Both the position numbers and the translations under genes were made by a program. From Avimonoglobus sp965151315 (GTDB taxonomy: Bacteria > Bacillota > Clostridia > UBA1381): a stretch of 42,704 nucleotides of DNA. Below are positions 17,716-27,300 of the stretch, piece by piece; the stretch's first letter is position 1; each line of letters opens with the position of its first letter. The notes beneath the pieces are model-generated. The model was given only the letters and a program-made list of their open reading frames with translations, was not told the DNA's origin and made no database searches. The stretch covers positions 1 to 42,704 of the forward strand of contig CBCTZG010000014.1 of NCBI GenBank assembly GCA_965151315.1. Direction: 5' to 3'.

Positions 17716-19533
17716 TTAAAACATAAATTGATATACATGCTTATCCAATACAGGCCGTAGTGCGTCTAGATCCCATACATAGCATTCCAGCAACCGCCCC
17801 GAAGCTATCTCCTGCGGCCGATAATAGCCGTGAAGCACATGGAAAGCCTGTTCTGGGCAAACCGTATAACCCGATGTTGCGCAGCTAATCAACCTGCCAT
17901 TTTCTTTAACGGCAAATACCACGCACATCCGCCGTCCCTTCCATTGTCCCGGCTGATTGATCGCCAAATAAAAATCCATGCCGGCGTCTTTCCCCGCCCG
18001 TACCGCTGTTGAAACAATCATCGCGTCACCGGTGATTCGGTTAAAATTCTCAATCGACTTTTTTACATTTTCCACAATGATTTCCGCCTCCTGGGCGGTC
18101 AGCGCCGCTCCCGGGGCAAACCGCAGGTTTTGGCCGCTGTAGGTCAGCCCGCCGATAGAGGCCGCGATTCCAATCCAGGGCCGGTTTTCAGGATGGATAT
18201 CAAAGTAGTCCGTTAAAAAGGTTTCCTTTCCGTAGGCATAGATTGGGCCGCAGCGGGCCGTAAAAATTTTTGCCAGCATGACGGCGGCCTCCTCCCGGGT
18301 GATGACTTCCCCTGGGCAAAAGAATTCTGCAACCGCCACGCCGTAATCATACAATAGCGCGATCGAATTTGCATATTGATCCGTTTCCTGCACGTCTTTG
18401 GCGCAGTTCTGATACGGATAAATGCCGTCATACAAAAGCCTGCCTGCAAGCTGGGCAAACCGTCCCCGGCTGACCGTATCCGGCGGCGCCTCCGCGGATA
18501 CCTGTACTGCGGCATATATCCCCCCAGTCCCTTCTATGATAACAGTATATTCTCCGGGTGTGGGAAAATACCGGCCGTCTATGATCAGACGCTCCTCTGC
18601 CAGCTGATATCTGCCATCCACGGGCAGGCCATTGACATGCGCCTGAAAATCCCCTGCGGGAGGCTTTCCGAAAAGCTGCAAAATCAGATCGTCGCCGGCA
18701 AAAAACGGCGAAAAGGCTGGTAATAGCGAAATTCCAAAGCTTCCCGTTTCAAAATATGAAAGCTTCTGCTCTACGCCCTGAGCCGGAACCAGCCGAATCG
18801 AGTCTACGCAAAACAAGCTGTTGGCATTGACCCGCGCGTCTTCGGCGATCCGGAACGTAACCGTTCCCTGGGTTTGGATCGTATAGAAGGCTTCACTGAT
18901 AGCCTCATACCCTTTTTCTCCCGCACTGGCGGGATAGATGCTGATATTTTCCACCAATTCTGTCTGTCCGTCAGCGGAGATTTCTGCCGAAAGCGGCAGC
19001 AGCCTGGTTCCTAAATCCTGATTGATCTTGTAAAAATCAATCCGGTATACCCCGGCCGGTATATTTTGAAACCGGAAATAGGCCGTTTGCGCCTGATCTA
19101 AATTATCTTCGGTAAAAGCATAGGCGATGGCCTGAAGCTCCATGCTGCTGCCATGCTTTCGATCAATCTGCCTCCAGACGCCGTTTTTTTCTGTATTCTG
19201 ACCGTTATGCCGCATAATAATCGTTTTGTCCGCCAGGGAAAAACTATATTCCGCAACGCCGCCGGTTTTGTCCGCGACAGATACCGTATAGTCTCCCGGC
19301 TTCTGGAACAGAGACGCGTCCAGCAAGATCCTTTCTCCCCGGACTGCAGCCAGCGGCACTTGGAGAGGTGAACCATTTAAGGAAATAGACTGGATCTCCC
19401 CATCGCCGGCATATTGGAAAACCTGCGGCATATACAGCAGGGGTTCGCCAATCATCACCAGACCCGGCTCCATAGCCGACGCCGGAATGGCACAGAGAAA
19501 AAACAACGCTATCATCCACATCAACCGCTTCAT
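17716..19533 (-). CDS. Secreted SLH-domain surface protein with beta-sandwich modules
   Basis: This 605-residue exported protein has a signal peptide (~1-20, ending A-S-A). An Ig-like 'VNG' module spans ~25-100 (SLNG...GDYTVSV) and a golvesin-like beta-sandwich ~101-250 (IPAGVYRIDFYKI...CVDSIRLVP). A second VNG module spans ~260-350 (HVNGLPVDG...PGEYTVIIEG), followed by an atypical three-repeat SLH region ~353-520 and a ~75-residue C-terminal module containing LLECYVWDLDALRPV. The SLH motif positions read SRGR, TREE and TAQE instead of TRAE, so cell-wall binding may be weak or altered. It is likely a non-catalytic surface or carbohydrate-binding component. The start at 19533 follows GGAGGGGG; the longer frame to 19569 lacks such support and would precede the signal peptide. 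Confidence 0.8.
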   Translation of the reverse strand: MKRLMWMIALFFLCAIPASAMEPGLVMIGEPLLYMPQVFQYAGDGEIQSISLNGSPLQVPLAAVRGERILLDASLFQKPGDYTVSVADKTGGVAEYSFSLADKTIIMRHNGQNTEKNGVWRQIDRKHGSSMELQAIAYAFTEDNLDQAQTAYFRFQNIPAGVYRIDFYKINQDLGTRLLPLSAEISADGQTELVENISIYPASAGEKGYEAISEAFYTIQTQGTVTFRIAEDARVNANSLFCVDSIRLVPAQGVEQKLSYFETGSFGISLLPAFSPFFAGDDLILQLFGKPPAGDFQAHVNGLPVDGRYQLAEERLIIDGRYFPTPGEYTVIIEGTGGIYAAVQVSAEAPPDTVSRGRFAQLAGRLLYDGIYPYQNCAKDVQETDQYANSIALLYDYGVAVAEFFCPGEVITREEAAVMLAKIFTARCGPIYAYGKETFLTDYFDIHPENRPWIGIAASIGGLTYSGQNLRFAPGAALTAQEAEIIVENVKKSIENFNRITGDAMIVSTAVRAGKDAGMDFYLAINQPGQWKGRRMCVVFAVKENGRLISCATSGYTVCPEQAFHVLHGYYRPQEIASGRLLECYVWDLDALRPVLDKHVYQFMF

Positions 19534-19587
19534 AACGGTCCCCCTCCTTTTCTTTGTGCGGGCCGGCATAAATCCGCCCCCATTCCC

Positions 19588-22500
19588 TTAATTTTTCGGC
19601 GACAGCGTATACACCTGCATATCTCTTTGATTGCCGGCCAACACGGCCAAATATTTTTTGCCGTTATAATCGTAGATGGAAACATGCGCGTTTCCATTTT
19701 TCATGTATGTTATATTGGCCTGTTCTAGTTCTTCTGCGGAAAGCTCTAATTCATAGTTAAACTTACCGGCATCAAAGCCCTGGACCGGCTCGCCGTTTAC
19801 CGCTAGAGAAGATAAGTAGCTGTTTACACCGTACTGCATAGGCGCCCGGACAATCACATTATCAATACAGAATGTTCCCGGAGATTTATTCCGGGTCGCA
19901 TCTGTCCCTTCTGTTTCCGTAAACATCATCTTGCCCACAGTCGGCGCGGACTCCGCCTCCGTTGGAAATGGGATTTTTTCCGCCAACAGCTCGCCGTCAA
20001 TATAAACATCGTACAGCCGCTTTGCCACATCCAGCTTGATCTGCACATCGTACCATACACCAATTTCATACGGCATAGACGGATACGATTTGTCATAGCC
20101 CGGATAAATGTAGCCGTTAGCCGCAAAAGTAACTAAGCCGGAGGTTTTTTTGTCGTACAGCTTGTAATCGGTAAAGCCGTTCAGCCCCGTATACCCCACA
20201 TGGATCGCAGCGGCTGTCCCGGCCGTTTCCATTTTTATAGAAGCGTAAACCTCAGCATAGTTATCCTGCTCCGGGAAGGTCGTTTCCACATGGTACGGCG
20301 CCGCGTTGCTCGCATTGTTTCGCTGGTCGGAGCGGATCCGAGTTACCTTGTTTGGACTCCCTTCTGTTTCATATTCGACCAGTACGGAGGAGTCCTTGAT
20401 TCCGTTCCGGGTAAAGAACGACAGGGACCGGTCGCCGATCAGATCATTGCTGAAATCCTCGTATATGTAGGTGGCCAGCTCTGTTTTTAAATTCTGCTGA
20501 GCCTGGAAAGCGGCAATGGCCTGATCCAGCATAGCGATTTTTTCTTCCGCTGGGCCTTCCATCTGCTGGATCTGGTCCAAGCTTTCTTTTAAAGCCTTTT
20601 TTGCCCCAGACGCATACTGGCCAAACCCGTTCCCCTCTACCGTATCCCGGATAAAGGCCGAAACCGCGATAACCTTCTCATCATATACATCCGCATAGGA
20701 CTTTGTGGAAAAGGAATATACGCCCCCGTCGTTAAACCGCTGCCCATAGCCAAATCCAGTCTTTCCCAACACCGTCCAGTAATATGTTTTTCCGGGATCA
20801 AATTCAATTTCGATCAATCCGCCGTCTACAGCAAAGGCCTTTGTATTCAACGTAAAATCCGGGTTTTCCGCAATGTACAAGGTCTCTGTCTTATACCCCA
20901 TTTTGTGCAGATTTTCCCACTGCAGGGTAATGGTGGTGGGCAAATTCCGCTCCCCGTTAGCCGGATAAGAAAGGGAAAACGCTTCCGGCGCGTTTTCTAC
21001 ATAGGCCAGGGTTTCATCCATCCGCATACCGCCTTGGTATGTCCCGATCTCTTCCACAGGGATGACCGTAAATTCTGGATTCTGGGCCTGGATTTGCGCC
21101 CAGTCAATATCGGAAAAATCCGCGGCGGCGGGCTTGCCCGGCAAAAACACCGTTCCCGCCGCTTCGCCCCCGTTGGCTTTGAAGCTCTCCGCGTTAATCT
21201 GGGCTTCATAAGTTTCGCGGGTGTCGTCGCTTACATTGTAATATACATTATTGCTAGCCCGCTTATTCTTGGCAATGTCGCCAGAATCCCCTTCTATGAT
21301 CCGGACCAGATCCGGGTACTCCGCCCGCAGGGCCTCCAAATCATACAGCGGGAACCGGTCCTCCGACGGTTTTTTATTACTTGTGCCCGTAATAGTATGG
21401 CCCAGAGTATACGCGCCTAAGCTTTCCTGATTTTCATCCATAATGAACACATTATTTTTGATGTCAATATAATAGTTCGTCAGCGTCATTGCAGTACAGG
21501 CATTTTTCACAATATTGCCCTCCACCAGCGTCCCGGAAAGATCGCCGTTGTCAAAATACAGGCCCACATTCCCGGTCCCGCCCTCTTCTGAAACAACGTC
21601 CCGGACAATATTGTACCGGAGCTTGCTGCCCCAGTTAATGGTGCTGGCCGTATAGAACGCACCGGCGTCTGTAAACTGCAGACACACCCGCTCCAGCAGG
21701 TTATATTCCATCGTCTGGGAAAGACCGCTCCAGGTCACGCCCTGTCCCAAAATATTATAAATATGGTTATAGCGCAGCGTATTGCCGCAGCCGGAAAACG
21801 TGACGCCGTGCATAGCCGTCGTTCCGCTTTGCCCCACATCGGTAACCGTGTTGTTTTCGATCAGGCATTCGCCTTTTGTGCCTGTATATGTGTCCCCGGC
21901 CACACAGTTAATACCATTTGTACCGATGGCATAAATATCACAGTCCCGCACGGTATTGCGCTTCCCATCTATAGAAACGCCCATCTGTGAAGTATATGCC
22001 ACCGTCCCGCCGGCGAACATACAGTCCTGGGTACCGCTTTCAAACACAACACCGGTACCGCCGCACATCTGGAACCCAATCCCTTTGAACACGATGTCAT
22101 GTGCGCCGGATTGAAAACGGATACCGTCGCCGGCGAAAGTCGACAGCAGGATACTGTCATCTGTTGAAATTTCCCGTATGGGATAAAAATACAGTTTTTG
22201 GCCCTTTCGGTCTATACAATATTCTCCTGGCTGGTCAATCTCTGCTATTAGATTTTTAAAAATCGCCGTGGCCGTCAGCTGGTTTAAAAGTCCTCCGCCC
22301 CGGAGGAAGCTGACGTTCATGCTGTTTTCATCAATATTGGATACCAGGGTGGACTGGGCCTCATAGCCAGAGCTGAATTTACCCAATGTCAGAATCGCAT
22401 CCTCATCGGTCCACCGAAGCATCCGGGGCAATGTGCTGAAGGAATAGGTCATGCCCTTCACCCGGATCTGCTCGTTTTTACTGCGGGTGGCGCCATCCTG

Positions 22501-23604
22501 CAGGATCCGCAGCTGCGCTTCACCCACATTGGGGTATTGGGAAAGATGGTAGGCGTCTTCCCCGATGACCAGCTTATCCGGCAGCGTGACCCGGGCCCAA
22601 TCGTCCTGCGCCGGGCGCAGCGGCTCCACATAGGTGCCCTGAGCTGCCAGGTCAATCACGCGGACCTGATTGCGGGCTTCTTCCGGAAGCTTCGCAAGCA
22701 CTGCCTCGTCCGTAACCGGTTCCACCGTATCCAAGCCGTATGTATTGGCTGCGGTCAGGATTACATCTGCGTCTCCACAGGCCTGGTAAATGACAGGTGC
22801 CTCAGCCGTACCGGAATCCGCTTCTGTTAAGGACAGTGTCCCCCCCAAAGGATAGATCCCGCCGTAGATATAGATCCCAATCCCATTTCCGGCCTGGCCT
22901 GCGGCGATCAGCTCTCTTGCCCGGGTTTGGGCCGCCTCGATCGTGCCAAACGGGGCCTCTTTACTGCCATCCCCGTTTCCGCCTTGCCGGACGTACAGCT
23001 TTACAGCATCCTCCCGGATTTCCGGCAGATCTACATCTTTTTTTTGCAGAGGCTTTAAGACCGGCTGATAATCCGTATCCGAATCGTTTAGATCTACATC
23101 GATATAGTCGTCATACCCTTCTTTCAATTCATATTTAACACAGTTGTATCGAACATACCCGTCCTGGATCTGGCCGCCGGGATACCCGAAGGTCAGATAA
23201 CAAGAATCGCCTGCAGCAAATTCAAATTCGCCCAAATCATAAAATCCTTCCTCACCGTTAATGTGGTCGATAATCGTACTGTGCGCACCGTTTTGATCGT
23301 AAACGATCACCTCGATTTCCGGATAGTTATTGGAATATGGAATATTATAAAAATAAACCTGGTATTTCCCGCCCTGCACCAGCAAGGGCCGCAGCGTACC
23401 GACCCCTTTGCCGGACAAAAATAAAGTTTCCGTGTTATTGTATCCCCGCAGGCCGGAGGCCCCAGTGACATCCAGATACGGGCTGTCGTTTGCAATATAA
23501 TAATATTCCGTATTATTGATATACTCCGCCGCCCGGGCCGGGGCGGCAAATCCCATGGCCAGCACCAGCAGCAGCGCCATTGATATCAGCTTATTTTTCA
23601 CCAT
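19588..23604 (-). CDS. Large secreted parallel beta-helix (GH141-like) multidomain protein
   Basis: This 1338-residue protein has a signal peptide (~1-26, APARA). A golvesin-like beta-sandwich lies at ~28-160 (PLLVQGGKYQVYFYNIPYSNNYPE). A GH141-like beta-helix region runs ~205-800 (VRQGGNGDGSKEAPFGTIEAA, IYGGIYPLGGTL, then ladder strands such as CLIENNTVTDVGQSG). A fibronectin-like domain (~880-985), a short helical stretch (~1005-1050), a LamG-like domain (~1055-1260) and a C-terminal Ig-like module follow. It has no SLH region. The gene overlaps the stop of the stand-alone SLH gene by 7 bp, and its ribosome site lies inside that gene, so the two are probably translationally coupled. It likely attacks the polymer outside the cell; specificity is unknown. 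Confidence 0.78.
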   Translation of the reverse strand: MVKNKLISMALLLVLAMGFAAPARAAEYINNTEYYYIANDSPYLDVTGASGLRGYNNTETLFLSGKGVGTLRPLLVQGGKYQVYFYNIPYSNNYPEIEVIVYDQNGAHSTIIDHINGEEGFYDLGEFEFAAGDSCYLTFGYPGGQIQDGYVRYNCVKYELKEGYDDYIDVDLNDSDTDYQPVLKPLQKKDVDLPEIREDAVKLYVRQGGNGDGSKEAPFGTIEAAQTRARELIAAGQAGNGIGIYIYGGIYPLGGTLSLTEADSGTAEAPVIYQACGDADVILTAANTYGLDTVEPVTDEAVLAKLPEEARNQVRVIDLAAQGTYVEPLRPAQDDWARVTLPDKLVIGEDAYHLSQYPNVGEAQLRILQDGATRSKNEQIRVKGMTYSFSTLPRMLRWTDEDAILTLGKFSSGYEAQSTLVSNIDENSMNVSFLRGGGLLNQLTATAIFKNLIAEIDQPGEYCIDRKGQKLYFYPIREISTDDSILLSTFAGDGIRFQSGAHDIVFKGIGFQMCGGTGVVFESGTQDCMFAGGTVAYTSQMGVSIDGKRNTVRDCDIYAIGTNGINCVAGDTYTGTKGECLIENNTVTDVGQSGTTAMHGVTFSGCGNTLRYNHIYNILGQGVTWSGLSQTMEYNLLERVCLQFTDAGAFYTASTINWGSKLRYNIVRDVVSEEGGTGNVGLYFDNGDLSGTLVEGNIVKNACTAMTLTNYYIDIKNNVFIMDENQESLGAYTLGHTITGTSNKKPSEDRFPLYDLEALRAEYPDLVRIIEGDSGDIAKNKRASNNVYYNVSDDTRETYEAQINAESFKANGGEAAGTVFLPGKPAAADFSDIDWAQIQAQNPEFTVIPVEEIGTYQGGMRMDETLAYVENAPEAFSLSYPANGERNLPTTITLQWENLHKMGYKTETLYIAENPDFTLNTKAFAVDGGLIEIEFDPGKTYYWTVLGKTGFGYGQRFNDGGVYSFSTKSYADVYDEKVIAVSAFIRDTVEGNGFGQYASGAKKALKESLDQIQQMEGPAEEKIAMLDQAIAAFQAQQNLKTELATYIYEDFSNDLIGDRSLSFFTRNGIKDSSVLVEYETEGSPNKVTRIRSDQRNNASNAAPYHVETTFPEQDNYAEVYASIKMETAGTAAAIHVGYTGLNGFTDYKLYDKKTSGLVTFAANGYIYPGYDKSYPSMPYEIGVWYDVQIKLDVAKRLYDVYIDGELLAEKIPFPTEAESAPTVGKMMFTETEGTDATRNKSPGTFCIDNVIVRAPMQYGVNSYLSSLAVNGEPVQGFDAGKFNYELELSAEELEQANITYMKNGNAHVSIYDYNGKKYLAVLAGNQRDMQVYTLSPKN

Positions 23605-24251
23605 TGGGCATCCTCCTCCATGTAAACAGTATCCCGGTAAACCTGCACCGCGTTTATAGTGTTATATAGTGCCACCGCCGCGTTTTCCCGGGTGCACGGT
23701 GCTTTCGGCGACATGGTATTGATCTTGTTTCCCGACGTATACTGTAAGCAGCCGATCATCTCCGCCTTCCCTACATATTCCCGCGCCCATGGACTTACAT
23801 CGAAATAATCTGACAAAAATGTGTTATAGGCCAGCGCCCCTACAATGGGCTCTGCCCGGCGCTCAAACGCGCAGACCAAAATTTTGCAGGCCTCTTCGTT
23901 GGATACATTGTCATTGGGCCGGAACAGGCCATCGTATCCGTCGATCAGCCCCAATCCCGCCGCAGCTGCGACGTCATCCGCGAACCAGTCCCCCGCCTGC
24001 ACGTCAAAAAACTGGCCGCTGTAGGGAACCGCTTCCGCGCCAAATGCCCGGGCGGCCATGGCTGCGAATTCCGCCCGCGTTACCAAGCCCTGAGGTGAAA
24101 ATTCCGTATCGCTGATCCCGGCTACAATCCCGGCCTCCGCCAAAGCGTTGATCTCCTTTTCCCCTTTACTGCCGCCTATGTCGGTAAATGCTGCGGCAGA
24201 CACAGCCGCCTGCGAAAACAGCAGGCATAAAACAACGATTTTTTTTAGCAT
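23598..24251 (-). CDS. Stand-alone SLH-domain protein
   Basis: The 217-residue product consists of a signal peptide (~1-20) and three SLH repeats (~20-80, 82-140, 145-205) with almost nothing else. The motif positions read TRAE, SNEE and TREN, so only the first is canonical. The segment FLSDYFDVSPWAREYVG is closely mirrored by FLTDYFDIHPENRPWIG in the protein at 17716-19533, which indicates a common SLH subtype. It probably sits in the envelope, bound to secondary cell-wall polymer, and may serve as an anchor for the beta-helix enzyme encoded directly after it. That partnership is inferred only from the 7-bp overlap and the lack of an anchor in the enzyme. Confidence 0.82.
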   Translation of the reverse strand: MLKKIVVLCLLFSQAAVSAAAFTDIGGSKGEKEINALAEAGIVAGISDTEFSPQGLVTRAEFAAMAARAFGAEAVPYSGQFFDVQAGDWFADDVAAAAGLGLIDGYDGLFRPNDNVSNEEACKILVCAFERRAEPIVGALAYNTFLSDYFDVSPWAREYVGKAEMIGCLQYTSGNKINTMSPKAPCTRENAAVALYNTINAVQVYRDTVYMEEDAQW

Positions 24252-24377
24252 GGATTCCCCCCGCTTTCTATTCGTCTTCGGAATCAGGCCGCCATATCCG
24301 GCTAATCGTTCCGCTTTGATTTCTTCTATGACCTTTTACATCTTCCGGCAGGCGGCCCTTTCCTGATGCACGCGCCT
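24252..24377 (-). other. 126-bp intergenic gap inside the operon
   Basis: This is the longest gap within the locus. The minus strand contains GGCCGCC and GGCGGCC about 60 bases apart, which could pair in a leader structure, and a GGGGGG ribosome site before the SLH gene. I found no convincing promoter or terminator. Confidence 0.4.
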
Positions 24378-27300
24378 TTATTTTTCTATATATTCTACCG
24401 TACCGTCGGCATAATACCACGCGCTGGCGTATTCTCCATCATCCCGGACTTCCGGCGCCGCTATGTGCATTGGCTTGGCCAGCGGCGACATACCGCTTTC
24501 GCTGTCCCAGACAAACAGACGCACCGCCTCCGGCATATACGCTACAAACTGGTTTACAGCCACCATCCCGTCCGCTGGGATATCCCGTGTGACTACGTCG
24601 GTCACAGCGCCGTTTTTATACACCGCCGCAATCAGCTTCCGGCCGCCGGTATAATCCGGATTATTCTGCTTTACGGAAACGCTGCCGATATATCCCTTTT
24701 CCTCCGCGACACAGTTTACAAAGCTTGCCTTCTCCGCGGTATAGGTTTCTGCCGCGGGGATTTCCGCTGCGGCGGTGGTATCGTACAGGGCTGTCAGTGA
24801 AACGTTATTAACGTTCATTTGCTGCTGTCCGGCGTTATACAGCTTGATGCTGATCGATCCTGCGCCGGCAGCCTTCGCTTCCGCCAAAACCGCGCCTAAA
24901 TCTACACTGGTACTCGTATCCGTAGGAATGCTGATTCGGGTTGTAAAGGAGGGGGTATAGCCATCGGCGTAGTCTGCCATTTTGGCAAAGGCTTCCCCTT
25001 CGCTGATTCCTGGATAGGCATCTGTAACCGGGAACGCGGAAACATTTGCGCCCAGCATAAACTCCGGGTTAGGCTGGCTGCATTTCATATCCAGACTGAC
25101 AGAAAGCTTTGCCACACGTTCAATGTCCGCGATTTCATAATAGAGGTATCCCGGCCTTTGCACCCAATCCGCCCCAGAATTGGACAGATTAAAGTTTTTC
25201 TGATTCCGCAGATACAAGTTGCCGTTTACCAGACGCAGATCCTCCAGGGTCTGCACCGGTTCAATCGCTTTGCTTTCACATAAATTCTCTACCGCTTGGT
25301 CAAATGCCGCCTGAAATGCTTCTAAATCCGTGTATGGACCACCACTTCCCAAAGCCTCGTACACACCTTGCATATCCGCCAATATCCCGGCGTTAACGCC
25401 GATCAGGCTCTGATACTTTTCAACAACCGTTTCCAAAGCCGACGCGTCCGGTGCGCTGTTGATTTCCGCCAGCACGTCTACATCGCCATATTCAAAATAC
25501 AGGTCAATTGTTTCATCATCATATGCATAGGGTGTCAGCTGGATGCCATATACACACAAAATAGCCGTCTTATCATTTTTCTCCGGCGGCTGCGTTACAC
25601 TGGGAGAAATCCGGATGTAATCCGTCCCGTCTCCCCGGAAGGTAAACTGCCCCACCGTCCCAAAGCCTTTTGTGGCCGCGTATGGGTCGTATCCAGACAC
25701 TTTATTGCCGCTCTTTCCCCGGACGGCAATGTCAATCATCGGCTGGCGGGCAGCGGCCAGCGCATAATTAGCATAGGATACTGTATATGTCCCGCCGGGA
25801 AGCCCTTTGAATTGCATCCACTTATCGGAAACAGCCGCGCCGCTTGTGTCCTGATCAAAAAAATTCCCGTCGGCGGCGGTCAGATTCATCCGCAGATGGT
25901 ACGGCGTTACATCCCCGTAGCTTGACCAGCCGGCCCAGCCTGTCTGGCTATACCGCCAAATACCGTCGTTGGGCGCGCCGTCGTCGTTTGTTTTTACATT
26001 CTGGGGAGAAAACTCCAGAATATAGTCCGTACTGTTGACCGGAATATCAATGACGTCCATGGGAATTACCTTGGCGGCATACGGCGCGTCATAGAATACC
26101 TCTCCGTCTGTAAAGCGTACCGAAATCGCATATGTACCCGTTTTGCCAAACAGGTCTCCCGCCAGCTTGAGCCGGCCCGGGTTTACGAAATAGTCCACAC
26201 CCTTTTCTAGGATTTCGCCGTTTACCGTTACCTGATCGACTGTATAATCGCTGTTAAAATCAAAAAGTTGATCCTTTCCCGGGAAGGGGGAATATACATC
26301 CGCTATTCCAAATCCAATATTCCCCGCCAGCGCCTCCAGTCCGGCCAATGTCTCCTCCGCCGCCAGCAAGGCTTCATAGTTTGCCAAAACAGAATAAGAG
26401 CCAAATGTCTTTTGCACATGATCCGCGCGCCGGCGCAGCTCTTCTACTGCCGCTGTTTGATCCAGGGTGACCTGACCCAGGTTTGAAATATCGTCGTTTA
26501 AATCCTGGGCTTCGTCATAAATCCGGATATCATCCAGATAAATTTCCATATCGGATTTTGTCACCCAGAAATTCAGCTGGGTGAGCTGATTATGGTCTAA
26601 TACAAAAGTCGTATCCCCTTCTGTTCCGTCGATCCAAAGCCGCACCGTATGGCTGGCGCCGTTTGGCGTCAGCATAAGCCGTACCGTGTGGTATTCGCCG
26701 TCATTACAGTTTTCCGCCCACCAGTTATCCACCGCCGTACTGAACCGGTTCGCGCTGCTGTTAATACAGGGGGAAGCCGGATTCCCCATAATGACCCGGA
26801 ATATTCGGTTTTCAATGTCGTCTGATACATAAAACTCACTTTGGACAACCTGGCTGGAATTATACCGGATGTCAAATTCAATATTGATAATCTTGCCGTC
26901 TACGGGATTTAAGTCGATTGTCAGCGCCTTTGCCTTATCCCCGGAAACGTTTTTACTCGTCAGCCGCAGAGCCTCCCGCTCGTCTGCCCGGGCAATATCG
27001 ATAACATCGGCATTATAGCTGATATCTTCCATATCCGCGAAATACGTTTCAATGGAAGGATCGGAGGCAGTGGACTTATTCGTAAAATCAAAATACTGCT
27101 GACTATAGGGGATATAGTAGTCCAGGTTAAACTCTGCCCAGGATGGATATCCCGCCGCCGGCTGAGCCATATTGGCCATCATCCCAGTCACTACCAGAGG
27201 CTCCTGGGTTTTCCCGGAATGAGTCAGGGTTACCGTATAATTCTTCCCCGCCTGTAAATATTCGCCGGAGGTACCAATCTGGCTCTTTTCATCCAACACG

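Noticed and set aside
24252..24377. Small gene or decayed coding remnant in the gap
   Set aside because: A short open stretch (VIEEIKAERLAGYGG) leads into the SLH start, but it has no start signal and no recognisable family.
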